Source: CAZKCI01 sp964551475
GTDB taxonomy: Bacteria > Auribacterota > Erginobacteria > Erginobacterales > CAZKCI01
Direction: 5' to 3'
NCBI GenBank assembly: GCA_964551475.1
Contig: CAZKCI010000129.1
Location: 1 to 64,000, forward strand
Length of the DNA: 64,000 nucleotides
The position numbers were made by a program, and so were the translations under genes. The notes under the pieces are model-generated. The model saw only the letters and a program-made list of their open reading frames with translations, ran no database searches and was not told the DNA's origin. Positions 35,669-43,763 of the stretch are shown piece by piece (positions within the stretch are counted from its first letter, which is position 1; the number at the start of each line of letters is the position of its first letter).

Positions 35669-35867
35669 CGGGTTTGCTGAGCCCCATCCCCTTAGCCCTC
35701 TTCCTCCCTGCCCTCTTCCTCACAGCCTTCAGCCCATAAGCCTCCAGAGCTAACGACCAGTAAGCCTCGGGAAAAGAATCCCCCTCCTTCATCGCCCTTA
35801 CAAACTTCTTCCCATCTGGACCAGTGATGGTCAGGCTTTCAAAAATAATCCGAGGACGTTCCTTCAT
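35646..35867 (-). CDS. Small basic protein upstream of the phosphoesterase
   Basis: A 73-residue frame beginning 'MKERPRIIFESLTITGPDGKKF' with a basic tail ('RKRAGRKRAKG'). It overlaps the phosphoesterase start by 23 bases, suggesting coupling. No family is recognised; a DNA- or RNA-binding role is only suggested by charge. Confidence 0.45.
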   Translation of the reverse strand: MKERPRIIFESLTITGPDGKKFVRAMKEGDSFPEAYWSLALEAYGLKAVRKRAGRKRAKGMGLSKPDETPDSC

Positions 35868-35982
35868 CCCCTCTCCTCCTCTCTTCTATCTCCCCCCAAC
35901 CATCCTCCAGCAACCCCTCCGCAAGCCCCGGAACGTCCCCTGCGCCGAGAGATTCTCCTTCAGCAGTGGTCCAGTACCTTTA

Positions 35983-37527
35983 CTATTGCGCTTGTTGCCC
36001 TAATAGCTTGCCGTTTTCGTCCCAGTGCTTCCCGCTTACCACAACCCCATTCCGCATCACCCCTTGAACTTCCATCTGTCCATTCGTATACCACTTCGTG
36101 ATTACCCCATCTCGGTTACCGTCACGATAGCTCCCATCTTCAGACTTCTGTCCGTTCTCGTGCCACTCCGTACAATGCCCATTGGATAGACCATTTCGGT
36201 ACTCCCCCTCTACCTCTTTCTGCCCGTTCTCGTGCCAACCGGTAAACTTCCCATCCAGCTCGCCGTCGCGGTACTCGCACTCAATCATCTTCTGCCCGTT
36301 CTCGTACCAAAAGACAGACTTCCCTTCTGGCTTGCCGTCGCGGAACTCGCCCTCTTCCTTCTTCTGCCCGTTCTCGTACCAAGTAACATATTTCCCTTCC
36401 AGCTTGTCGTCGCGTAACTCGCACTCTTTCTCTTTCTGCCCGTTCTCGTACCAGCTCGTCACCTTACCTTTTGGCTTGCCGTCCCGGTTCTCACCCTCAA
36501 TCATCTTCTGCCCGTTCTCGTACCAACCGGTAAGCTTCCCTCCCATCTTACCGTCGCGGTACTCAATCTCTGACTTCTTCTTCCCGACCCGGTAATATGC
36601 GATTCCTTTCCCTGTAAACGGTGTTTCGGAGCTAACTTCATAGAACAGTCCCCCGCGCTCAACTAATGTACTTGCGTCTACTTCCTTTAATATAAGTTTC
36701 TCTGGTGTAGGTGCACGTTGTTCGCTAATTTTATCCTCATTTTGCCCAGCATTGGCAAATGAGCCGACCGCATCCGCGATGGAACTTGCTGATTTGGAAA
36801 GTTGAGCGACCATACTAGACGCATCAGCTTTATTCCCTTTTTCATCCCAAGCAGTCGCTTCTCCTACTAAACGTCCACCTTCCCATTTAGAAACCAAATG
36901 TTTTTCGCCATTCGGATACCAAACAACCCACTTGCCGTTTAGCTTTCCGTCTTTATAACTCCCTTGCTTCATCTTCTCCCCATTCTCATACCAGGAGACA
37001 TATTTACCATCCATCACGCCATCATGATAATTCGCTATGAGCCCTTTCTCTCCGTTTATAAACCACTCCGAATATTCTCCATCCAATTTGTCATTTTTAT
37101 AGCTTGATTCCTGTTGCTTTCTCCCACTCTCAAACCAAGCAACAAAATCCCCCTCTTTCTTCCCATCTTTATATTCCCTCTCAAAAGACTTTTTCCCATT
37201 CTCATACCAAACAGTTACCGTCCCGTCTTGAACACCATTGACGTAGCGGCCTTTTTCCTGAATCTTCCCCGACTCATACCACATACGATAATTTCCATTT
37301 AGCTGACCATCCTTGAATTCAACCTCACTCTTTTTATTCCCATTCTCATACCACTCGGTCCATTCCCCAATCTTTACTGTACCCCTTCCATCTGTCTTTT
37401 GAACTTGTCCTTCTGCTTTAGGTTTTCCGCTAGACCATTTCTCTACCACCTTGTCAACTTTTCCCGAGCCGCAACCTCCAAAGATTAGAGCAAGAACAAC
37501 CATTCCCGCCGAGTAGAAACGGTTCAT
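35983..37527 (-). CDS. MORN-type repeat lipoprotein (YwqK-like), copy 1
   Basis: A 514-residue protein with a lipobox ('LIFGGCGSG'; Cys at about residue 19), so probably lipid-anchored. About 17 repeats of 23 residues of the form 'GKWTEWYENGQKKSEVEYRDGK' fall in two blocks (about 45-225 and 300-505), separated by a non-repeat linker containing a 'LVERGGLFYEVSSETPFTGKG' element. Such repeats are annotated as MORN_2 or as YwqK-family antitoxins; the antitoxin role is known only for a Bacillus case and should not be assumed. A paralogue lies at 38343-39824. Confidence 0.8.
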   Translation of the reverse strand: MNRFYSAGMVVLALIFGGCGSGKVDKVVEKWSSGKPKAEGQVQKTDGRGTVKIGEWTEWYENGNKKSEVEFKDGQLNGNYRMWYESGKIQEKGRYVNGVQDGTVTVWYENGKKSFEREYKDGKKEGDFVAWFESGRKQQESSYKNDKLDGEYSEWFINGEKGLIANYHDGVMDGKYVSWYENGEKMKQGSYKDGKLNGKWVVWYPNGEKHLVSKWEGGRLVGEATAWDEKGNKADASSMVAQLSKSASSIADAVGSFANAGQNEDKISEQRAPTPEKLILKEVDASTLVERGGLFYEVSSETPFTGKGIAYYRVGKKKSEIEYRDGKMGGKLTGWYENGQKMIEGENRDGKPKGKVTSWYENGQKEKECELRDDKLEGKYVTWYENGQKKEEGEFRDGKPEGKSVFWYENGQKMIECEYRDGELDGKFTGWHENGQKEVEGEYRNGLSNGHCTEWHENGQKSEDGSYRDGNRDGVITKWYTNGQMEVQGVMRNGVVVSGKHWDENGKLLGQQAQ

Positions 37528-37685
37528 CGTTCACCTCTTATAGTTATCTGCATTCTCTGTTGCATTTAGAAAACGTTTTTACCACCTGACCCTGCATAAG
37601 CTTTTGAACCCAACTCCGCCGTATCCTGATGGTGGTCCATCCCCGCCCCTGAGCAACCCCTCCAAGCCCCAGAAAGTCCTGTGCG

Positions 37686-38111
37686 TTAGGCAAGCCGGAA
37701 TCCACAGAAGTCCTTGAACATCAGTTCGACCTTCCCGAACTGGACCTCAACTTGGACGAGCTCCCCATCAAAAACCTTAGCGAAATCAACCTTCCACTGG
37801 GCCTTGATGGTCGTGGAGCTCTTGCAGAGGGAGGAGTCGTTGTTCTTGGAGACAGCCTCCCTGGTCAAGCCGGGAACCCGCAACTCTTTCGGAGGTAATT
37901 CTTCTAACGCGGGAGGAACCGAAGAATACGACCACCCCTTGCTAGCCAACAGCCAGAACAAATCCTTGTTGATTTCCGCTTGGGTGGAACGCTTGGGGAG
38001 GACTGAAACAATACCGACCACTTCCTCGTAAAGACCGGAGTGGATGCTGCTGAGAAAATCTCGGGAGCAACTGTAAAAATAATCAATGCTCTTCAAGAAT
38101 AGCGTCCCCAA
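37686..38111 (-). pseudogene. BglII-like restriction endonuclease, C-terminally truncated
   Basis: The 141-residue frame has 'GWSYSSVPPALEELPPKE' and then 'WKVDFAKVFDGELVQVEVQFGK', matching the Asp...Glu-x-Gln active site of BglII-family type II endonucleases. It stops about 12 residues after that motif, where a C-rich repeat (related to 35905-35970) takes over, so the rest of the catalytic fold is missing. The start codon would be TTG. No partner methyltransferase is in the window. It is probably inactivated; the 3' replacement by the repeat suggests a recombination event. Confidence 0.65.
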
Positions 38112-38189
38112 TTAAAATAGATATTAATCCGTAAGTTTATCCAGAGGAAAGGTTAGCCTTATCCCAATATCCTTTCAGCCAAGTGCCGA

Positions 38190-38340
38190 TTATCCGAATT
38201 AATGGAATTCGACTCTATTTACAATCCACTGGTTCTTCTCGTTATTCCCCTGATAGGATGTCGGGAAATGGAATATTATTATAGCAACCACATCAATCAT
38301 TCCGGTAACAATATCTTGAGTCCTTCTTCTGTAAAACCAA
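38190..38340 (-). repeat. Duplicated 3' end of the second MORN lipoprotein gene
   Basis: Positions 38205-38340 repeat 38373-38508 with a 168-base offset ('GAATTCGACTCTATTTACAATCCA', 'TTCCGGTAACAATATCTTGAGTCC'). The first copy lies outside the reading frame, downstream of the stop, as a ghost of the C-terminal coding region. Confidence 0.8.
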
Positions 38341-38342
38341 AG

Positions 38343-39824
38343 CTAATGGATAAACCTAATTCTTTGCGGACTGAATTCGACTCTATTTACAATCCAGTGG
38401 TTCTTCTCGTTATTCCCCTGATCGATAATAGAATTATGGAATATTAATATAACAGCCTCATCTATTATTCCGGTAACAATATCTTGAGTCCTCCCTCCCG
38501 TGTAAAGCCAACTTATTATCCAACCCTCATCATTTTTACCGGATGGCATCCCTATTGCCCTAACCACTTCCTCACGAGTCTTTCCGATAACGGCTTGACG
38601 AAAAGCATCTCGGCTCATAATTTGCTGGGGAATTTCTCCCCCAGTTGTCTCTTGCCTCTTATTTATTTGATTACCGTTCTCGTCCCGAATAACCTCCTTC
38701 CCTTCCGACTTGCCGTCGCGGTACTCGTCCTCTTCCGACATATCACCAACAGCACGACGTAAATCCGAAACACTGGGAATAAACTGCTTATTTATCCGAG
38801 CAGTGTAATCAAATATATTTTCCCCGGGACGAGGCTTAATTACTCCCGTTCGCTTTTCCCCCGACCCGGGAGCATTAGTCCTACCCCCTAAACTGAAACC
38901 CGAATCTCCACTTGCAAAAGCAGTCTCGTCATCACCAGCCAATCCTCCATTCTGAGGTGCTGCCGTAACAGCAGGCTTACTGTCCAAGAACTCCGCATCT
39001 GTCTTCTTCTTCCCGTTCTCATCCCATTCAATTCGGCTTACCTCGACACCTTCACGATACTCGACTTCCTGTTTTTTCTTTCCGTTCTCATACCAGAACG
39101 TCACTTTCCCATGCCTCTGGCCGTCCTTTGCCTCACCCTCTATCTGCTTCTGTCCGTTTTCGTACCAGATTGTCGATTTCCCATTCGGTTTACCATTCAA
39201 ATTCTCGCACTCTTCAAACTTCTGTCCGTTCTTGTACCAGGTCGTCATTCTCCCATTCAGCTTACCGTCACGCCATTCACTCTCTGACTCTTTCTTCCCG
39301 TTCTCGTACCAAGTTGTCTCTCCCCCATTCTTCTTACCATCTCGCCGTTCGACCTCCGACTTCTTCTTCCCGTTCTCATACCAGGTCGTCTCTGCTCCCT
39401 GCAGGTTGCCGTCCCGCATCTCTATCTCTGACTTCTTTTCTCCGTTCTCATACCACGCAATTGATTCTCCATGCAGCTTACCAGCCCGCATCTTGAACTC
39501 CACTTGCTTCTGCCCGTTCTCATACCAAGTTGAAGTATTCCCATCCGGTTGCCCGTCTTTCCATTCACCTACTGACTCCTTTTGCCCGTTCTCGTACCAG
39601 TTCGACACGATTCCATTTAGCTTACCATCCCTATATTCCCTCTCCTGCTTCTTCTTCCCGTTCGGGTAATCGGAGACCATTGTTCCAGTGAACGGCTTTT
39701 CGGAATTGACTTCATATTTCAGTCCATCCCGCTCGACCAACTTGTTTTCGTTTACTACCTTGCTTCCACAACCAGCAGACACCAGTACCGCTAATAGCAC
39801 CACCAACCCCTTGATTGTTCTCAT
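38343..39824 (-). CDS. MORN-type repeat lipoprotein with C-terminal SmpA/OmlA-like domain, copy 2
   Basis: A 493-residue protein with a lipobox ('VLVSAGCGSK'), then 'ERDGLKYEVNSEKPFTG', about ten MORN_2/YwqK-type repeats ('GETTWYENGKKESESEWRDGKLNG'), a low-complexity linker, and a C-terminal domain with 'MSRDAFRQAVIGKTREEVVRAIGMPSG', the 'GMTKEEV...LG.P' pattern of SmpA/OmlA lipoproteins. It is a paralogue of 35983-37527, and the truncated endonuclease lies between them. Surface or periplasmic anchoring is inferred. Confidence 0.78.
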   Translation of the reverse strand: MRTIKGLVVLLAVLVSAGCGSKVVNENKLVERDGLKYEVNSEKPFTGTMVSDYPNGKKKQEREYRDGKLNGIVSNWYENGQKESVGEWKDGQPDGNTSTWYENGQKQVEFKMRAGKLHGESIAWYENGEKKSEIEMRDGNLQGAETTWYENGKKKSEVERRDGKKNGGETTWYENGKKESESEWRDGKLNGRMTTWYKNGQKFEECENLNGKPNGKSTIWYENGQKQIEGEAKDGQRHGKVTFWYENGKKKQEVEYREGVEVSRIEWDENGKKKTDAEFLDSKPAVTAAPQNGGLAGDDETAFASGDSGFSLGGRTNAPGSGEKRTGVIKPRPGENIFDYTARINKQFIPSVSDLRRAVGDMSEEDEYRDGKSEGKEVIRDENGNQINKRQETTGGEIPQQIMSRDAFRQAVIGKTREEVVRAIGMPSGKNDEGWIISWLYTGGRTQDIVTGIIDEAVILIFHNSIIDQGNNEKNHWIVNRVEFSPQRIRFIH

Positions 39825-40266
39825 AGCATCCTCCTATTTCCCAAGAATAAGCTGAGGTCGGGCTCCCGGACCACCTTCCTCCCCCAAAGAATACCCCTGC
39901 AAGCCCCGGAACGTCCCCTGCGCCGAAAGATTCCGCTTCAGCAGTGGTCCAGTCCGTCCATCATCCAGCTCGTCGCCTATAAACGAAATACTAAGATTTA
40001 CTCCTCTTCAGTTCCGAAACCACCTTACCTTCAGAGGTCCCACCCTTACTCTTCAATCCCCGCAAACCTGCTTTTCCCCGAACAGTCTCCAGCTCCGCTC
40101 CTTCCACTCATCTTCTGCCGACCTCTTTCTCCGAAACAATCATCGGCCTCGATTCCGATTTCCATTCTTCGGGGATTATGAAACTTTTCCTCCAAGACAA
40201 AGGACGGTCTCCTCTCAAGGGAAACCGTCCCAAGTTTGCTCTGAATACAATCTTGGCCCAAAGGGA
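39825..40266. other. C-rich stretch, island repeat R2 copy 2 and terminator
   Basis: Positions 39893-39950 repeat 35915-35970 ('GCAAGCCCCGGAACGTCCCC', 'TTCAGCAGTGGTCCAGT'). Positions 40126-40207 are repeat R2. GGACGGT (40202) and ACCGTCC (40230) form the terminator of the gene at 40267. No gene is supported here. Confidence 0.6.
40202..40230 (-). terminator. Terminator of the secreted six-repeat protein gene
   Basis: Stem GGACGGT...ACCGTCC; on the minus strand it is followed by CCTTTGTC. Confidence 0.6.
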
Positions 40267-42093
40267 TTACACAGTCGGAGCCGGGGACGGAGCAGGAGTT
40301 TTGTAACCTTCAGGAGTCGGGGTGGGAGTGAGCGGAGTCGGAGTCGGTGTGAGTGGAGTCGGAGACGGTGACGGAGATGCAGTAGGAGCCGGAGTCGCAC
40401 TTGGAGCAGGGGTAGGAGTGGGAGTGACCGGATTGCATATCGGCCCGGAGATAGGGATGTCTCCCGTCTGACCCAAGTAGACCCGGCTTAAGTCCCTTAT
40501 CCCCCACAATCCTGCGGCAGCCCGGAAGACCGCATAGTCATCCCGACCGTTCCCGTCATAATCAGCGGGGACGGTTTGGTCGGACAAGGAACCGAAGTAA
40601 ACTCTCGTCAGGTTGCGGACTGCCCAGAACCCGCCCTCCTTCCGGAAAATCGAGGGTTCGGTGACGCTCCCCCGCCAAAATCCTCCGCTGGACGGGATGT
40701 CTCCTGAACTTCCGAAATAAAACCTTGTCAGCCCGGAGACTGCCCACATCCCCGATGACGGACGGAACAACGCTGGGAGCTTTACCCTCCCTTCATCGAA
40801 GTAGCCCGGAACAGGAATGTCTCCCGATTGGCCGAAGTAGATGCGGGTGAGATTCCGAATGGACCACAAACCGGGAGATGCTCTGAATATCCCCGCATCG
40901 CATATCCCATCTCCACTGTAGTCTCCGGGAACAGCGCAGTCGGAAGACCCTCCGAAGTAGAAACGAGTTACGCCACGAGCCGTCCAGAGCGAGGATGACT
41001 GCCTGAAGAGAGCAATATCCGAGGTCTTGTCCCCGTCGTAGTCTCCGCAAGCGGGGATGTCACCGTTCATCCCCAGATAAGCCCGGGTGATGTTCCTTAC
41101 CGCCCAGAGAGAAATGGAAGGCCGGAAGACCGCGACATCGGAAGTCCCGTCCCCGTTAAAGTCGCCGCTGTCTCGTATCAGGCTATCCAATCCTCCGTAA
41201 GGAGTTGGAGTAGGGGATGGACTTGGGGTTGGTGTGGGGGTTATCGGAGGATTATAGCCTTCGTATTCATTGGAATAATTGAGCAAGCTAGTGCTTTTTG
41301 TTGTTATCAGTCTATTCTGCGTGCTCCAAAACCCAGCACCCCAATGTGCACCATCGTTTGTTGGAGGATAAAAATCCCACGATTTCACATTTGACACGCT
41401 GCTACCGGAAATATTGAAGGTATAAAATCCGGAATCATTCGCCTTGATGAGATAATATATTTGCCGGATTGAGTCGTAGGCGAGTTCGCTTTCGCCGAGT
41501 TCAGTCATTCCTGCATCAACTAAACTATCAGTTTCTCTTTCTAATCCCAGCGAACTTTTATTATATTTGCTAATCCTATAATGGGGCGGTCCCCTGATGA
41601 ATACTTCCCAGCCGTCATTAAAAGCCACCCCTTTGGGGTTAGCAGGCATCGCCTTTGAATTAATCCGGCTACCAGTATTAACATCATATATTTCAAGCTC
41701 GCAGTCGGTAACATTTGTGACGGCAATCTGGCCGTTCCCAACCCCCAACCCGAAATACGTGTCTCCCGCTTCAAGGGTTGCAATCTCTTGAGCACTTGCA
41801 TCACTATAATCAGGAGCAGTCCTTGAATAGACTTTATCGGTCACGTCATCAATATAATAAAGCTTGTTGCTTGCGTCGTCAAAATCGCACCCTCTCGTCG
41901 CACCGGGAACCACAGGAAGTGTGCTGGAATGCTCAGCAATCCTGTCTCCAGTATTCCCATAAGCATTATTCAGCTTCCCTAATAGCAAAGAACCTGCAAC
42001 TAACCCGACTGCCTCAAAGACAACAACCCGGTTTAAACGGTGTCCTGTCTTCATTAATCCGGTTGCTTTCCAATGTCCAAGTCCTGACTTCAT
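40267..42093 (-). CDS. Secreted propeller protein with six-repeat domain and Pro/Thr tail
   Basis: The ATG at 42093 follows GGAGAAGG; an ATG 11 codons upstream lacks support. The 608-residue product has a hydrophobic signal (about residues 20-40), a propeller-like domain to about residue 275 ('NKLYYIDDVTDKVYSR', 'GQIAVTNVTDCELEIYDVNTG'), a short 'TPTPSPSPTPTP' linker and six repeats of the shared type ('DFNGDGTSDVAVFRPSISLWAV', 'NITRAYLG'). Unlike its relatives it continues past the last repeat into a Pro/Thr/Ser tail of about 55 residues. It is the island counterpart of 7492-9048. Confidence 0.75.
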   Translation of the reverse strand: MKSGLGHWKATGLMKTGHRLNRVVVFEAVGLVAGSLLLGKLNNAYGNTGDRIAEHSSTLPVVPGATRGCDFDDASNKLYYIDDVTDKVYSRTAPDYSDASAQEIATLEAGDTYFGLGVGNGQIAVTNVTDCELEIYDVNTGSRINSKAMPANPKGVAFNDGWEVFIRGPPHYRISKYNKSSLGLERETDSLVDAGMTELGESELAYDSIRQIYYLIKANDSGFYTFNISGSSVSNVKSWDFYPPTNDGAHWGAGFWSTQNRLITTKSTSLLNYSNEYEGYNPPITPTPTPSPSPTPTPYGGLDSLIRDSGDFNGDGTSDVAVFRPSISLWAVRNITRAYLGMNGDIPACGDYDGDKTSDIALFRQSSSLWTARGVTRFYFGGSSDCAVPGDYSGDGICDAGIFRASPGLWSIRNLTRIYFGQSGDIPVPGYFDEGRVKLPALFRPSSGMWAVSGLTRFYFGSSGDIPSSGGFWRGSVTEPSIFRKEGGFWAVRNLTRVYFGSLSDQTVPADYDGNGRDDYAVFRAAAGLWGIRDLSRVYLGQTGDIPISGPICNPVTPTPTPAPSATPAPTASPSPSPTPLTPTPTPLTPTPTPEGYKTPAPSPAPTV

Positions 42094-42138
42094 ATCCTTC
42101 TCTCCGTCTCCAGACACTCCGGGCAAAAACGTGAACCG

Positions 42139-42309
42139 CTAAAGTTGATTATTCTTCAGTCCTCCGAGCCAGTCAACGACATTTGAACCTCCTGCCTCCG
42201 CCTCCACGCTTATTTTGATTTCATCTCCGCTTATTGTTATTTCCCCGGTGAAGGCCAAGCTAAGGTAAAACGCTTTAAAATCCCCCCATTCAAGGGTGGG
42301 GAGGTACAT
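42139..42309 (-). CDS. Possible 56-residue protein
   Basis: The ATG at 42309 directly follows GGGAGGG. The product 'MYLPTLEWGDFKAFYLSLAF' then 'GEITISGDEIKISVEAEAGGS' reads like a small beta-strand protein; 'GDEIKISVE' recalls 'GKEVKINVE' in the small protein at 31318-31473. Both lie next to six-repeat genes. Evidence is thin. Confidence 0.35.
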   Translation of the reverse strand: MYLPTLEWGDFKAFYLSLAFTGEITISGDEIKISVEAEAGGSNVVDWLGGLKNNQL

Positions 42310-43763
42310 CCCTCCCACCCAGCGGTTTTCCTTCAAGAATCCTATTATTTATTCAATAGATTCAGCGAGCAAAGACCATCCTACGAAGCGACCTCAACTC
42401 CCACTTAAACCTGCTCCTAAACTCAATGCCTCCTCACTCCTCCCTTTAGGAAAGCCCCCTTGAAGAAGCGCATCGAACCCGCGTCTCATCCTCCAGTTCC
42501 CGCTGAGTCCAAGAACGCGAATCTCCCAACCGCCCCCGACCTCCCCGTCTCCCCTCTTCGTACATCCTCCAGTCAACTGGAGCGGGGATGACCCTCCAGC
42601 CCAATCAATCTTTCCTCCTGAACCTCCGAACCCATTTACCTCATCTCAACCCGAGACTTCTCCCGAGCCAACCCCATTCCTCCGAGTCCAATCTAAAGCG
42701 AGCTACGCGTCATCGCGAGTGCGGAGCTAGCCCATCCATATACAGCCCCGCAAACCCCAGCCGCCTCCGCTGCACCTTACTCCACCCCAAGCCTTCAAGG
42801 ATAAAAACATCTGCCTCTACATCCCATTTTAGGGGAGCAGCAGTGTCGAATACTCATTTCCAACCAAATCCCCAGCATACTTCCATAGCCACCTCCTCTA
42901 AACCTCCGCTAAGTCCACGACTTCGTTGCTGAGACTGGGAGCGTCTTCATCCGATTCCTCCCGAGCGACTACATCCCATTTCCAGGAGCAGCGGTGGTCG
43001 AGGTCCAAATCTCACCAAACCCCAGCCTTGTTCCATAGCCAGACCTTATACCGTCCTGCAAAGTCGATTCTTTTAGCGGAGCCATCGGGGGAGCATGAGC
43101 GGTCAATCCCTCCCAAGCAACCAACCCCAATCCCAACCGGAGCGTCGTCCCCAAATAGACCATCCCCCGGGAGCCGAAGTCCGGAGCCCAATCCAGAGCC
43201 TCCCAATCCCATCCCCCCTTTCCAGCCCAAGGAGCCATTCCAAACAGAGCACCCTACCTAAACCGGAGGGGGAGCATCAGCTGGTGTGGGAGCGGGACGG
43301 TCGGGATGAACGGGAGCGGTCAGCGGGAGCGGTCGGTGGGAGTGCGGAGCAAATCCCATCGACATCACCCCTGTGCCTACCCCCAGCAATTCCCCCAGCA
43401 AGAGGATTAACCCTTAAGCGAGCGAAGATTCCTACCCGGCTGACCAAAACCCTTACCCGGACGAATCCGACCGTCTTGAACCATCTTCCAGTGGTAGCGA
43501 CATCCGGAACGACCCCCCCCCTAAAAAAACATATCCTAAAGCTCCCGCCTCCTACAACACACTTAAAATTTCCCCCCTAAAAAGCCCTCCCAAAATACAA
43601 TAAGGATTAACACACACACAAGAAGAGCAGAGTGCAGAGGAAAAGAGGGAGAGAGGAAGGAGAGGGGGGGGGATAAGAACACCCTCGCAGCGCGGCTCGG
43701 GGGACCCAATAGTATACATGCACTAAAATGAGCACAAACATCCATTTTTGGGACATTTACCGT
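42310..43763. other. C-skewed, internally repetitive non-coding region
   Basis: About 1.4 kb lie between the secreted-protein gene and the polymerase-like gene, strongly C-rich and G-poor on the plus strand up to about 43560, then purine-rich (43640-43680). Direct repeats with about 150-base offset are visible ('CTACATCCCATTT' at 42818 and 42969, each followed by 'GGAGCAGC.GTG.TCGA'). 'GGGAGCGGTC' recurs around 43310-43340. No open frame has protein-like composition. On the minus strand this is G-rich sequence downstream of the polymerase-like gene. Confidence 0.6.

Noticed and set aside
35983..39824. Active toxin-antitoxin role for the two MORN/YwqK-type lipoproteins
   Set aside because: No toxin partner is adjacent, and the repeats are common in lipoproteins with no link to toxins.
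42588..43580. Plus-strand frames in the C-rich region (42588-42932, 42926-43261, 43095-43580)
   Set aside because: Low-complexity Pro/Ser/His composition, no start signals and no domain likeness; best explained by base skew.
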